Shown here: positions 43,286 to 52,339 of the stretch, in pieces
How the letters are laid out: the number at the start of each line of letters is the position of its first letter
How positions within the stretch are numbered: position 1 is the stretch's first letter
Assembly (NCBI GenBank): GCA_017396025.1
Contig: JAFQNF010000045.1
Span: 62,001 to 126,000 of the forward strand
Length of the DNA stretch: 64,000 nucleotides
Direction: 5' to 3'
Source of the DNA: a bacterium
GTDB lineage: Bacteria; Cyanobacteriota; Vampirovibrionia; Gastranaerophilales; Gastranaerophilaceae
Position numbers and translations under genes: made by a program
The notes under the pieces: generated by a model
The model's input: only the letters and a program-made list of their open reading frames with translations
Told to the model about the DNA's origin: nothing
Databases searched by the model: none

Positions 43286-45934
43286 CTAATCTTTTAACGA
43301 TTCTATTAACTCATTGATTGCAGTTTCTTGAACAGTTAATTCTTCGATTCTATTCTTTGTTTGTTCAATCAATTCAGGTTTTGCATTCGCCATAAATTTC
43401 TCATTATTTGTTCTAGCAAGCAAGCTATTCTTTTCTGCTAAAAGTTTTTCTAACTTTTTATTTTGACGTTTAATTTCTTCATTCAAGTCAATTAAGCCGG
43501 CAAGTGGAACAATAATTTTTGAGTTACTTACAACCGCAGAAGCTGATTGTTTAAGTGTCTTATGGCTTTCATCAACATATTTAATATCTTCAACTCTAGC
43601 TAAACGATGAAGATATGCTTCCACTTTTTTGAAGATAGCTTCTTCTTGAGCATTAGCAAGAACTTCAATATTAACCTTTGTTGAAACAGGTATGTTAAAG
43701 CTTTGTCTTACATTTCTTAGTGATTTAATTGTTTCAAATACAAATTCCATTTGAGTATTTTCATCAGCAAATGCAAGTTTTTCTTCATATACAGGATAGT
43801 CAGAAAGCATAATTGCTTTAACATCAGAATTATTTGGCATTAATTGCCAGATAGATTCTGTAATATGTGGCATAACTGGATGCAACAATCTCAATGTCAT
43901 ATCAAGAACATATCTTAAAACTCTTTGTGTATTTAGTTTTAAAAGTTCATCTTGAAGTTGAACTTTAGCAATTTCTACATACCAATCACAATATGAATTC
44001 CAGAAGAAATCATATAATGTATGTGCCATTTCGCCAATTCTATAATTTTTGATATTATCGTTTGTTTCTTTTGCTGTTTCATTTAATTTGTTTAAAATCC
44101 ATTTATCAGCAAGAGTCAAATTAACAAAATCGATATCTTTGTTATCAACACCTTCAAGGTTCATAAGTACAAATCTTGAAGCGTTCCAAATTTTGTTAGC
44201 AAAGTTTCTACCATATTCAAATTTTTCATCACTAATCTTGATATCTTGACCACCATAAGTACAAAGTGATGTTAAAGTAAATCTTAAAGCATCACAACCA
44301 TACTTATCAATAATTCCAACAGGATCAATTGTGTTACCTTTTGATTTAGACATCTTTTGACCGTGCTCATCACGAATTAAACCGTGAATATAAACTGTTG
44401 AAAATGGAGCTTTTTTAGTGAACTCTTCACCCATTGTAATCATTCTTGCAACCCAGAAGAAAATAATATCAAAACCTGTTACAAGAGTTGATGTTGGATA
44501 AAATTTCTTGAAGTCTTCCGCTTCTGTATTTGGCCAACCCATTGTTGAAAATGGCCATAAACCAGAAGAGAACCAAGTATCTAACACATCTGTATCTTGA
44601 GTATATTTGCTTGGATCTGGATTTTGTTTTGCAACAACCATTTCACCTGTTTCATTATGATAATAAGCTGGAATTTGATGTCCCCACCATAATTGACGAG
44701 AAATACACCAATCACGAATATTTGTCATCCAACCAAGATAGTTTTTAGTCCATCTTTCTGGAACAAATTTAATATCACCATTATCAATTGCAGCAATAGC
44801 AGCTTTTGCTAAAGGTTCCATTCTAACAAACCATTGTTCAGATAGTAATGGTTCAATAGTTGTATTACATCTTTGGCATTTACCAACATTGTGTTCAATA
44901 GGCTTAATTCTAACCAGTCTGCCTTTTTCTTGAAGAAGTTGAACTGTTTTTTCACGAGCTTCTTCACGGGTCAAACCTTGAATTTCATAATGAACTTCAG
45001 CACAAGATTTCATCTTGCCTTCTTCATCAATAACCCAAATTGGTTTCAAGTTATGACGTTTTCCAACTTCAAAGTCGTTAGGATCATGTGCAGGAGTAAT
45101 CTTTAATGCACCTGTACCAAAGTTTTTATCAACATAATCATCAGCAATAACAGGAATTTCTCTACCTGTTAATGGAACAAGAACTGTTTTGCCAATTAAA
45201 TCTTTATATTTGTAATCATTAGGGTTAACAGCAACAGCAACGTCACCATAGATTGTTTCTGGTCTTGAAGTTGCAACAACAATTGCACCTTGTTCATCTT
45301 TTAATGGATAGCTAATTTCCCATAAGTTACTTTTTTCTGTTTCATAATCTGTTTCTACGTCAGAAATAGCACTTTGACAACGTGGACACCAGTTAACAAT
45401 ATATGCACCTTTATAGATTAAATCTTTCTCGTATAGTTTAACAAAAACTTCTTTTACAGCTTCACTGCATCCTTTATCAAGGGTAAAGCGTTCTCTTGAA
45501 CGGTCAAAAGAAGCACCTAAACGCTTAAATTGATTAAGGATTGCACTTTTATGTTCATTTGCCCATTCCCAAGTAAGTTCAACAAATTTTTCGCGTCCCA
45601 AGTCAAAACGAGTTTTACCTTCTCCACGTAATTTCTTTTCAACTACGTTTTGAGTCGCAATACCAGCATGGTCTGTGCCTGGCATCCATAACGTTTCATA
45701 ACCAGACATTCTATGGTATCTAACTAAAATATCCTGCAAAGTACCATCTAAAGCGTGTCCCATGTGTAATACACCTGTAACGTTTGGAGGTGGAATTACA
45801 ATTGAATATGGTTCTTTTTCAGATTTTGCGTTTGCTTTAAAACATTCATTTTCCTCCCAAAATTTATAAATGCTCTCTTCTGTTTCTTTTGCATTATAAA
45901 CTGTTGGTAAATCTTCAATTTTTGTTAAACTCAT
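43286..45934 (-). CDS. valS: Valyl-tRNA synthetase
   Basis: 882 aa, a typical length for the bacterial enzyme. It charges tRNA-Val. The class I signatures are HMGHAL (HIGH, about residue 57) and KMSKSKGN (about 527). ATSRPET in the CP1 editing domain, two Cys-pair zinc-type sites (WCPRCQS, CQRCNT) and a C-terminal coiled-coil arm that binds tRNA are all present. It lacks the F-G-A tag, which shows that the tag is not a general feature of housekeeping proteins here. AAAGGA precedes the ATG. Confidence 0.97.
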   Translation of the reverse strand: MSLTKIEDLPTVYNAKETEESIYKFWEENECFKANAKSEKEPYSIVIPPPNVTGVLHMGHALDGTLQDILVRYHRMSGYETLWMPGTDHAGIATQNVVEKKLRGEGKTRFDLGREKFVELTWEWANEHKSAILNQFKRLGASFDRSRERFTLDKGCSEAVKEVFVKLYEKDLIYKGAYIVNWCPRCQSAISDVETDYETEKSNLWEISYPLKDEQGAIVVATSRPETIYGDVAVAVNPNDYKYKDLIGKTVLVPLTGREIPVIADDYVDKNFGTGALKITPAHDPNDFEVGKRHNLKPIWVIDEEGKMKSCAEVHYEIQGLTREEAREKTVQLLQEKGRLVRIKPIEHNVGKCQRCNTTIEPLLSEQWFVRMEPLAKAAIAAIDNGDIKFVPERWTKNYLGWMTNIRDWCISRQLWWGHQIPAYYHNETGEMVVAKQNPDPSKYTQDTDVLDTWFSSGLWPFSTMGWPNTEAEDFKKFYPTSTLVTGFDIIFFWVARMITMGEEFTKKAPFSTVYIHGLIRDEHGQKMSKSKGNTIDPVGIIDKYGCDALRFTLTSLCTYGGQDIKISDEKFEYGRNFANKIWNASRFVLMNLEGVDNKDIDFVNLTLADKWILNKLNETAKETNDNIKNYRIGEMAHTLYDFFWNSYCDWYVEIAKVQLQDELLKLNTQRVLRYVLDMTLRLLHPVMPHITESIWQLMPNNSDVKAIMLSDYPVYEEKLAFADENTQMEFVFETIKSLRNVRQSFNIPVSTKVNIEVLANAQEEAIFKKVEAYLHRLARVEDIKYVDESHKTLKQSASAVVSNSKIIVPLAGLIDLNEEIKRQNKKLEKLLAEKNSLLARTNNEKFMANAKPELIEQTKNRIEELTVQETAINELIESLKD

Positions 45935-46003
45935 TTTATTGTCCTTTAAATAAAATAACTTATAATAATATCATACGATATAAATATTAAACTTAAAGGA
46001 ATT

Positions 46004-46900
46004 ATGAAAAAGTTTTTCAAAACCTTATTTATCAATTTAATTATTTTTGTTTTTCTATTAGGACTCATTGAATTATTTTGCATTTTCAACACCTTCCAAG
46101 AAATAAAACAAAATGGTTATACTTTTTCTAAACATCTAAAAAATACTATTGAATCATATAAAAATGATAAATACATAAATATCAAAGATATAAGACCAAA
46201 ATCCATTCCAAGAACCAAAACAAACAAACAACCATTAGCTGTTATGGGCTGTTCTTATGCATATGGATTACATTTAAAAAACGAAGAAACTTTATCAGCA
46301 AAACTGTCAGAGCTAACAAACAGAACTGTAATCAATTTAGGAATTAATGGGGCATCACCTAGAGAAATATTATATATTTTTTCAAATGAGAATATTTTTA
46401 AACAATTGTTTAAAAATGAACTGGATATAGAATATGTGTTTTATCCTTATATTTCTCATCATCGTTTTAGGCTATACAATCAAACTGTAACTTTTTCATC
46501 CAGTCCCTGTTTTAGAAAAGTAAATAACAAATTAGAATTTTATGAACAAAATAAATTAATTAGAAGTTCACAACTATATAAAAAATTTATGGAACTAAAA
46601 TATTACACCATAAAAAGAAAAGAATCCCTAGATTTAATGTTTCTGTATTTAAAAGAAATAAATAAAGAAATGAAAAAACGATTGCCTAATGCCACTTTTG
46701 TTCTACTTCTATACGAAGATTATTTAAACGAAGACTGGTCTGAACTTGAAAAAGACGGAATTATAGTTATAGATATAGAAAAATTAGCAAATATTCACAC
46801 GAAAGACCCACAATATACACAATCAGAAACAGACCCCCATCCAAATGCAAAAGCATGGGAAATTATTACTCCAGCACTTATTAAAGAATTAAATTTATAA
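46004..46900 (+). CDS. Membrane-anchored SGNH/GDSL hydrolase-like protein
   Basis: 298 aa with one N-terminal membrane helix (residues 7-28), so the catalytic part is periplasmic. MGCSYAYG holds the putative nucleophile Ser84 (block I, GDS replaced by GCS), INLGINGASPREIL gives the block II/III Gly-Asn equivalents and DPHPNAKAW supplies the Asp277/His279 pair of block V. Such proteins often acetylate or deacetylate polysaccharides. AAAGGA precedes the ATG by 6 nt. Divergent from valS. Confidence 0.7.
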   Translation: MKKFFKTLFINLIIFVFLLGLIELFCIFNTFQEIKQNGYTFSKHLKNTIESYKNDKYINIKDIRPKSIPRTKTNKQPLAVMGCSYAYGLHLKNEETLSAKLSELTNRTVINLGINGASPREILYIFSNENIFKQLFKNELDIEYVFYPYISHHRFRLYNQTVTFSSSPCFRKVNNKLEFYEQNKLIRSSQLYKKFMELKYYTIKRKESLDLMFLYLKEINKEMKKRLPNATFVLLLYEDYLNEDWSELEKDGIIVIDIEKLANIHTKDPQYTQSETDPHPNAKAWEIITPALIKELNL

Positions 46901-46929
46901 AAAATCCCCTCAAGTTTGAGGGGATTTTT
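46900..46929. terminator. Strong bidirectional terminator
   Basis: AAAAATCCCCTCAA (46900-46913) pairs with TTGAGGGGATTTTT (46916-46929), with a minimal loop, between convergent genes. Confidence 0.88.
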
Positions 46930-46934
46930 ATTTC

Positions 46935-48473
46935 TTATTTATTACTTGAAACAAGTTCTTTTATTAAAGAATTACCATCCATTTCAACTGGTTTTTCAAT
47001 ACCCATTAATTGAAGAACTGTTGGAGCAATATCACATAATGCACCTGTTTCTTTTAGTTCTATATTACCTGCATTCATTACAAACAATGGAACAGGGTTT
47101 GTTGTGTGTGCTGTGTATGGTGCACCTGTTTCAACATTTAACATACATTCAGCATTACCGTGGTCAGCAGTTAAAACAACTGCAACATCATTTTCTTTTG
47201 CTTTCGCAACAATTTTGCCCACACAAGTATCAACTGTTTCACATGCTTTAACAGCCGCTTCCATAACACCTGTATGACCAACCATATCTGGGTTTGCAAA
47301 ATTAACTAAAATAAATCCATATTCTTCGTTATCAATTGCTTTTAAAACTTCTTCGCAAACTGCTGGAGCGCTCATTTCTGGTTGCAAGTCATATGTTGCA
47401 ACTTTAGGTGAGTTAATTAAAACACGAGTTTCTAATTTATTTGGCTCATCAATACCACCATTAAAGAAGAAAGTAACGTGTGCATATTTTTCTGTTTCAG
47501 CAGTTCTAAATTGTTTTACCCCATTTTTATCAAGAACTTCACCAAGTAAATTTACTAGTGGTTGTGGTTCAAAAGCAACAGGGAATGGGAATGAAGCATC
47601 ATATTGTTTAAAAGTTACATAGTATAGATTTTTTCTAACAGCTTTTCTTTCAAAACCATCAAAATCTTCAAACATAACTGCTTTAGAAATTTCTCTAGCT
47701 CTATCTGGTCTAAAATTAAAGAAAATGATTGCGTCGTTATCTTCAATTCTTGAATTTGGAACATTAATAACTGTTGGTTCAACAAATTCATCATTAACAC
47801 CAGCAGCATAAGAAGCTTTAACAGCTTCAACAGCTGATTCAGCCTTGTTACCTTCGCCAAGAACTAACATATCATAAGCTCTTTGAACTCTATCCCAACG
47901 ATTATCTCTATCCATTGCATAGTATCTACCTGATACAGATGCAACAGGAGGAAGTCCAGCTTCTTCTAATTTCGCTTCTAATTGTTCTAAGTATTCAACT
48001 GCGCTTTGTGGCGGTGTATCACGACCATCTAAAAATGCGTGGAAATAAACTTTTGTAAGTTCTTGTTTTTTAGCGAAATCAACTAATGCTAAGATATGAT
48101 CTAATGATGAGTGAACACCACCTGTTGAAACAAGACCATACAAATGAAGTGATGAATTATTTTCTTTAACATGTTTTACAGCGTTTAAGAATTTTTCATT
48201 AGTAAAGAAATCACCATCTTTAATTGATTTGTTGATTCTAGTTAAATCTTGATAAACAACTCTGCCAGCACCAATGTTTAAGTGTCCAACTTCTGAGTTA
48301 CCCATTTGTCCATCAGGTAAACCAACATGTTCACCATCAGCGAAAATTTGAATGTTTTTTTCTTCTTTGTAGAAGTTATCCATATTTGGAGTATTTGCTG
48401 TTAAAGTAGCATCTTTAGGACAATCTTTATTAATGCCCCAACCATCCATAATACAAAGTAATACTCTTTTCAT
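46935..48473 (-). CDS. gpmI: 2,3-bisphosphoglycerate-independent phosphoglycerate mutase
   Basis: 512 aa, the family length. It interconverts 3- and 2-phosphoglycerate in glycolysis using two Mn2+ and a phospho-serine. IMDGWG (Asp10, metal ligand) and QMGNSEVGH with nucleophile Ser60 are clear, as are FLDGRDTPP, FNFRPDRARE and LTADHGNAE. The downstream TTATTTCTT run and hairpin terminate it. No tag. GGGGA lies 7 nt before the ATG. Confidence 0.97.
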   Translation of the reverse strand: MKRVLLCIMDGWGINKDCPKDATLTANTPNMDNFYKEEKNIQIFADGEHVGLPDGQMGNSEVGHLNIGAGRVVYQDLTRINKSIKDGDFFTNEKFLNAVKHVKENNSSLHLYGLVSTGGVHSSLDHILALVDFAKKQELTKVYFHAFLDGRDTPPQSAVEYLEQLEAKLEEAGLPPVASVSGRYYAMDRDNRWDRVQRAYDMLVLGEGNKAESAVEAVKASYAAGVNDEFVEPTVINVPNSRIEDNDAIIFFNFRPDRAREISKAVMFEDFDGFERKAVRKNLYYVTFKQYDASFPFPVAFEPQPLVNLLGEVLDKNGVKQFRTAETEKYAHVTFFFNGGIDEPNKLETRVLINSPKVATYDLQPEMSAPAVCEEVLKAIDNEEYGFILVNFANPDMVGHTGVMEAAVKACETVDTCVGKIVAKAKENDVAVVLTADHGNAECMLNVETGAPYTAHTTNPVPLFVMNAGNIELKETGALCDIAPTVLQLMGIEKPVEMDGNSLIKELVSSNK

Positions 48474-48541
48474 AATATTCCCCTTTTTTATCTTTATGAG
48501 AATATTATCTAATATAAAAAAATTTTTTAAACTGTTTATTA

Positions 48542-49066
48542 CATAAATATTGTTATTGATAGCTATAAATTATCAATAATTTCTTTCGACCATAACGAAA
48601 TGAGCAATAAAATATTGATATACAGCGTCAAGGCGAGGACTGTTTGAGCACGCTTTAGCGTGCGAGTTCCGCAGCTAGGGTATATCAATTAATTTTATTA
48701 GCGAATGTAGTTTCTGGTCGAGAGCTTCTTTGGATACTTTCTTGTCGGTACAAGAAAGTATCACTGTAAAAATAACTTTCCATTTTCTTAATGTACTTTT
48801 CTCATTGCAGAAAGCGGATTGCGAGCAGAGGCTGAAGGACTTGTGAGGAACAAGGCCGAAGCCGTTTATTGCGAGCAAGCAAGAAAGTACCAAAAGGCTA
48901 GCAGCCGGATATTCCGTTTCTATTTCACTAACTTCAACCAGAGCTGCGCTAACTCGCTTCGCTCAAACAGAGCTTGCTTGATGTTGTTTCAGTAAGTGAA
49001 CTTACGAAACTCCATATATGGCTGCAAAAAATTTGTATTTTATAACTATCAATAACAATATTTATG
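48542..49066. mobile_element. MITE-like non-coding element with 28-bp terminal inverted repeats
   Basis: CATAAATATTGTTATTGATA... at 48542-48569 recurs inverted at 49039-49066 with a single mismatch. The ~470-bp interior is more GC-rich than the flanks and holds nested hairpins: ATTGATATAC/GTATATCAAT at 48614-48623 and 48680-48689 around GCACGC-TTTA-GCGTGC (48648-48663), and a perfect 13-bp stem GATACTTTCTTGT/ACAAGAAAGTATC with a 4-nt loop (48733-48762). No transposase or convincing ORF lies inside; no clear target-site duplication was found. The gap 48474-48541 holds only AT-rich promoter sequence of gpmI. Confidence 0.7.
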
Positions 49067-49071
49067 AAAAT

Positions 49072-49197
49072 CTATATCTTCGCCAAAGAAGTACAAGATT
49101 CTACTATAACCATAGGTAATTTTTTACCCTCATCAACAACTAACGCAGTTGAAGGTGATTTTATATTTTGAGGTACCATTACAAAACCTGTATGCAT
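49072..49197 (-). CDS. Possible small protein, 41 aa
   Basis: An ATG at 49197-49195 has an excellent AGAGGAG site 6 nt upstream and opens 41 codons: it begins MHTGFVMVPQNIK and contains KKLPMVIVESC. The TAG stop is six nucleotides from the right end of the MITE-like element, so this could be a gene cut off by its insertion. There are no homologues I know. The rest of the gap to 49288 is AT-rich with no other signal. Confidence 0.45.
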   Translation of the reverse strand: MHTGFVMVPQNIKSPSTALVVDEGKKLPMVIVESCTSLAKI

Positions 49198-49288
49198 AAA
49201 AAACTCCTCTATAAACTCTAATAATTAAATGCCACAATCTAAGATTTTATTATCTATATCTATAAAGAGTTTTATTTTAAATTATTGC

Positions 49289-50698
49289 TTATTTTTTAGA
49301 GAAAAAGCTCATTATTCTATCAATAAAGCCTTCTTCTTCCTGAACTGCGTTCGCAGCAACATCACCCATCTTCGCTAGCTTTTCTTTTATTTTTTCACTA
49401 TCTGGAGATAATGGTGCTTTTGCTAAATATTTTTCATAATATTCTTTAGCAGAGGCCATATCTTTTACTTTTTCACACGCAAAAGCCATTTTGCTAAATA
49501 ACTCATAATCGTTAGAATTTAATTTTTCTGCCTTTTTGTAGTATTCTAATGCATTTCTAAACTCGTACAAATCAGTATATATATCACCCAAACCCTTTAA
49601 GGCAAAGGTATTTTCTGGTTCTTGACGAACAAGCTTCTCATAGAATTCCATTAAGCTGGTTTTATCACCCATAGACTCATTTATTTTGATAATTTCCTTA
49701 ATCGCGTCAGCTTTTGTCGCGTCGTATCTATGTGCGTTCAAATATTCAGCTAAAGCCAAATCATAATTTTGTTTGTATGAATAACACTTACCCATATTGT
49801 AGTGATATCCATAATCATCCCCATTTTCATCACAAACAAGTGCTCTCATTTGATATACAAGCGGATTTTGTGGTGATAATTCATTAAATTTATCAATATA
49901 TTCTGTTGTCTTTGTCCAATCTTTTGTATTGAAATAATATTCTGCCATTAATGCAATATAATTCGCATTTTTTTCGTCAACATTTTTTTCTAATAATTCA
50001 AAAGCAGTTTGATTTTCGCCTTTCATCAAATATGCCTTAATTCTTGAATAATCATTTGTAGCGTGTTCTAGCGATTTATCATATTGACCTTCTTTTAAAT
50101 ATAAAGCAGATAAATATTCAGCCAATGTTGGAACTTCAGGAAATGCCTTAACTGCTTTTTCTAGAACACTAATTGCAGAAAATCTATCACCCATTTCAGA
50201 ATACAAATCTGCAAGCTTATGATAAATTGCAATATCATCCTTTAACTCAATAATTCTAAAATATTCATCAATTGCTTCTTGAACTTTACCAACATGTTCT
50301 AAAGCTTTAGCTAGTAAAAAACGAGCATTAATTTGTTCTGATTCTTCCGTCGTTGAAGAAATAGCTTTTTTATAATCATCAATAGATTGAGAAACTTTTT
50401 CATTTAAAATTTTATATTTTGCACGTGTAATATAATATTTGTATTTATTTGTATTGTTATAAATATCCAGTAATTCGGAATACCCAACCAAAGAATTTGG
50501 GTTAATAACAACAAGCTCTTCCCAATATTTAGCAGCATCTTCATTTTTATCCATTGTTTTGGCAAGAAGTGCAATTTGTTCTAAATACTCGGCATCTTCT
50601 TTTAACTTATCATACGCCTTTGTAAGCATCTCATATGCTTTATCATAATCCTCATTATCGATAAGCATTTGTGCTTGCATTATAATCCCGTTGCTCAT
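49289..50698 (-). CDS. TPR-repeat protein, 469 aa
   Basis: About 10-12 tetratricopeptide repeats in tandem (A-[K/E]-x-Y-x-[K/R]-A-[I/L]; examples EEAIDEYFRI, KDWTKTTEYID, NALEYYKKAEKL) cover nearly the whole protein, making a superhelical protein-binding scaffold. There is no signal peptide or enzymatic domain, and the last ~20 residues are a Lys-rich tail after EEEGFIDRIM. AAAGGA 8 nt before the ATG. The partner is unknown. Confidence 0.88.
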   Translation of the reverse strand: MSNGIIMQAQMLIDNEDYDKAYEMLTKAYDKLKEDAEYLEQIALLAKTMDKNEDAAKYWEELVVINPNSLVGYSELLDIYNNTNKYKYYITRAKYKILNEKVSQSIDDYKKAISSTTEESEQINARFLLAKALEHVGKVQEAIDEYFRIIELKDDIAIYHKLADLYSEMGDRFSAISVLEKAVKAFPEVPTLAEYLSALYLKEGQYDKSLEHATNDYSRIKAYLMKGENQTAFELLEKNVDEKNANYIALMAEYYFNTKDWTKTTEYIDKFNELSPQNPLVYQMRALVCDENGDDYGYHYNMGKCYSYKQNYDLALAEYLNAHRYDATKADAIKEIIKINESMGDKTSLMEFYEKLVRQEPENTFALKGLGDIYTDLYEFRNALEYYKKAEKLNSNDYELFSKMAFACEKVKDMASAKEYYEKYLAKAPLSPDSEKIKEKLAKMGDVAANAVQEEEGFIDRIMSFFSKK

Positions 50699-50944
50699 TG
50701 TATTTTCCTTTTACCCTAATCTTTAAAACCTATTATATAACATAAATTCAAATTTAAGTAGCCAGTATATATATAAATCAAGACTATTTTCATTTCGTAC
50801 ATACTACTTTTATACGATAAATGCAAAAGGGCAATTAATTTATTCAATATAATGTATGATTTAAATTCGAGTTTGGACTGCTAATATTAACCTATATTCC
50901 TTGGAAAAAACGATGATACACATATCCCTAATCTACAGCTATGA

Positions 50945-52339
50945 TTAAATCATAGCTTTTTTCTTTTTGTAGATTTTAAATACTTCTCTTTCTGTTGCAG
51001 AACTAATATTTTTACCATCTGTAGAAAATTCAAATTCAAAATATGGATTATCTTTCAAATCTGCATTTTCGGTGACGATATTAATCTCAACTCCATCAGG
51101 AAATGGTTTTTTATTTTCAGCTTTACGAGATGCATATGTATAAAAAGAAGTATAATCTTCAACAATTACATTATAAAATTTCTTATCTGGCAAATATGCG
51201 CTGATAGTCGAAAATAAAAATGGATTTCCAACTGTAATAAAAGTTTTCTCTTCTTTATAATTCTCTTTTATATATACAGCAACTTGTTTGCCTCCAGAAA
51301 AATTATGTTTTATTTCCTCTGTAATAACAAACGGAGAAATTAGCATACTAATGATAAATAAGGTATTAAATGAAAACATTAAAACCTTTGTTTTATTCTT
51401 AGAAATCCATACACAAAAAACTAATATTAAAAATATCAAGAAAATTTTCTGATATAAAATTCCATTAAAATATATCTGAGTAAATACAAATAAAATAAAA
51501 CAAATTGAGAATAAACTTATAAAAGCTATTCTTTTATCATTTTTAAATAAAGAACAAAAAATTGTAATTAATAGTGGATAAAAACAAATTAGACTTAAAT
51601 AGTCAAAATACTTCATTGTAAAATCTGTTAATTTAGCCAAATTGTAAAACAAGATTTTAGCAATCAAAGATAAAGTTACAGTAAAAGAAAGCGCCGTTTT
51701 TACGTTTTCTTCTAATGCATAATTTTCATTTTGAGTATTATTAAAGAGCAAGAAAATAACAATAAAATTTAAAACCAACATAATGATTGGTTTTAATAAT
51801 TTCAAATTTCTTTTCTTGACTTGTTCAACAAAAAACATCAAGAATAATGCAACACAAAAACCTAACATATATAAATGCGTATGAGAAAGTAAAATTATTA
51901 AGCTTGAATACAAATATGGTTTTTCATCTCTTTTCTCATATAAATACGCCAATAAAAAGATGAGTAAAGGTATTAAGGAATAGTTTCTAACAATAACTGG
52001 TAAATAGTAAACAAATCCAGCACTTAAGATAACTATTGTTTTTTGAAATGCTGTAAATGGTGCTTTATTCACAAAAAACACAACAGACACAAAAACGAAC
52101 AAAGCTCCAATGATTTGCATACTCTCAACAGGTAAACCCAACTTAGCAAATGATAAATTCATCAAATACCACAAGAAAGGATGTCCTTCTGTTCTTGCAG
52201 CACTAAAAGCATCGAAAACATTCAAATCGCGAACAATACACCAAACCTGTGCTTCATCTCTCCATATTTCATGATTAAATGCAGTAAAACAAACAATAAA
52301 CAACCACAATAAGATTAAGAAGATATTATATTTTTTCAT
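50945..52339 (-). CDS. GT-C-type membrane glycosyltransferase-like protein (paralogue 2)
   Basis: About 464 aa with ~11 hydrophobic helices. The first extracytoplasmic loop has HEIWRDEAQVWCIVRDL, with the acidic pair expected of polyprenyl-phosphate-sugar-dependent GT-C enzymes (ArnT/PMT group), and GHPFLWYL follows. ATG 52339 lies 13 nt inside the 3' end of the upstream paralogue and aligns with the start of that protein, so I prefer it to the longer ORF. The C-terminal ~110 residues form a soluble periplasmic domain. Donor and acceptor are unknown. Confidence 0.75.
   Translation of the reverse strand: MKKYNIFLILLWLFIVCFTAFNHEIWRDEAQVWCIVRDLNVFDAFSAARTEGHPFLWYLMNLSFAKLGLPVESMQIIGALFVFVSVVFFVNKAPFTAFQKTIVILSAGFVYYLPVIVRNYSLIPLLIFLLAYLYEKRDEKPYLYSSLIILLSHTHLYMLGFCVALFLMFFVEQVKKRNLKLLKPIIMLVLNFIVIFLLFNNTQNENYALEENVKTALSFTVTLSLIAKILFYNLAKLTDFTMKYFDYLSLICFYPLLITIFCSLFKNDKRIAFISLFSICFILFVFTQIYFNGILYQKIFLIFLILVFCVWISKNKTKVLMFSFNTLFIISMLISPFVITEEIKHNFSGGKQVAVYIKENYKEEKTFITVGNPFLFSTISAYLPDKKFYNVIVEDYTSFYTYASRKAENKKPFPDGVEINIVTENADLKDNPYFEFEFSTDGKNISSATEREVFKIYKKKKAMI

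Noticed and set aside
48675-48893. 72-aa minus-strand ORF inside the MITE-like element
   Set aside because: It runs through the hairpins, has no Shine-Dalgarno site and no plausible protein character.
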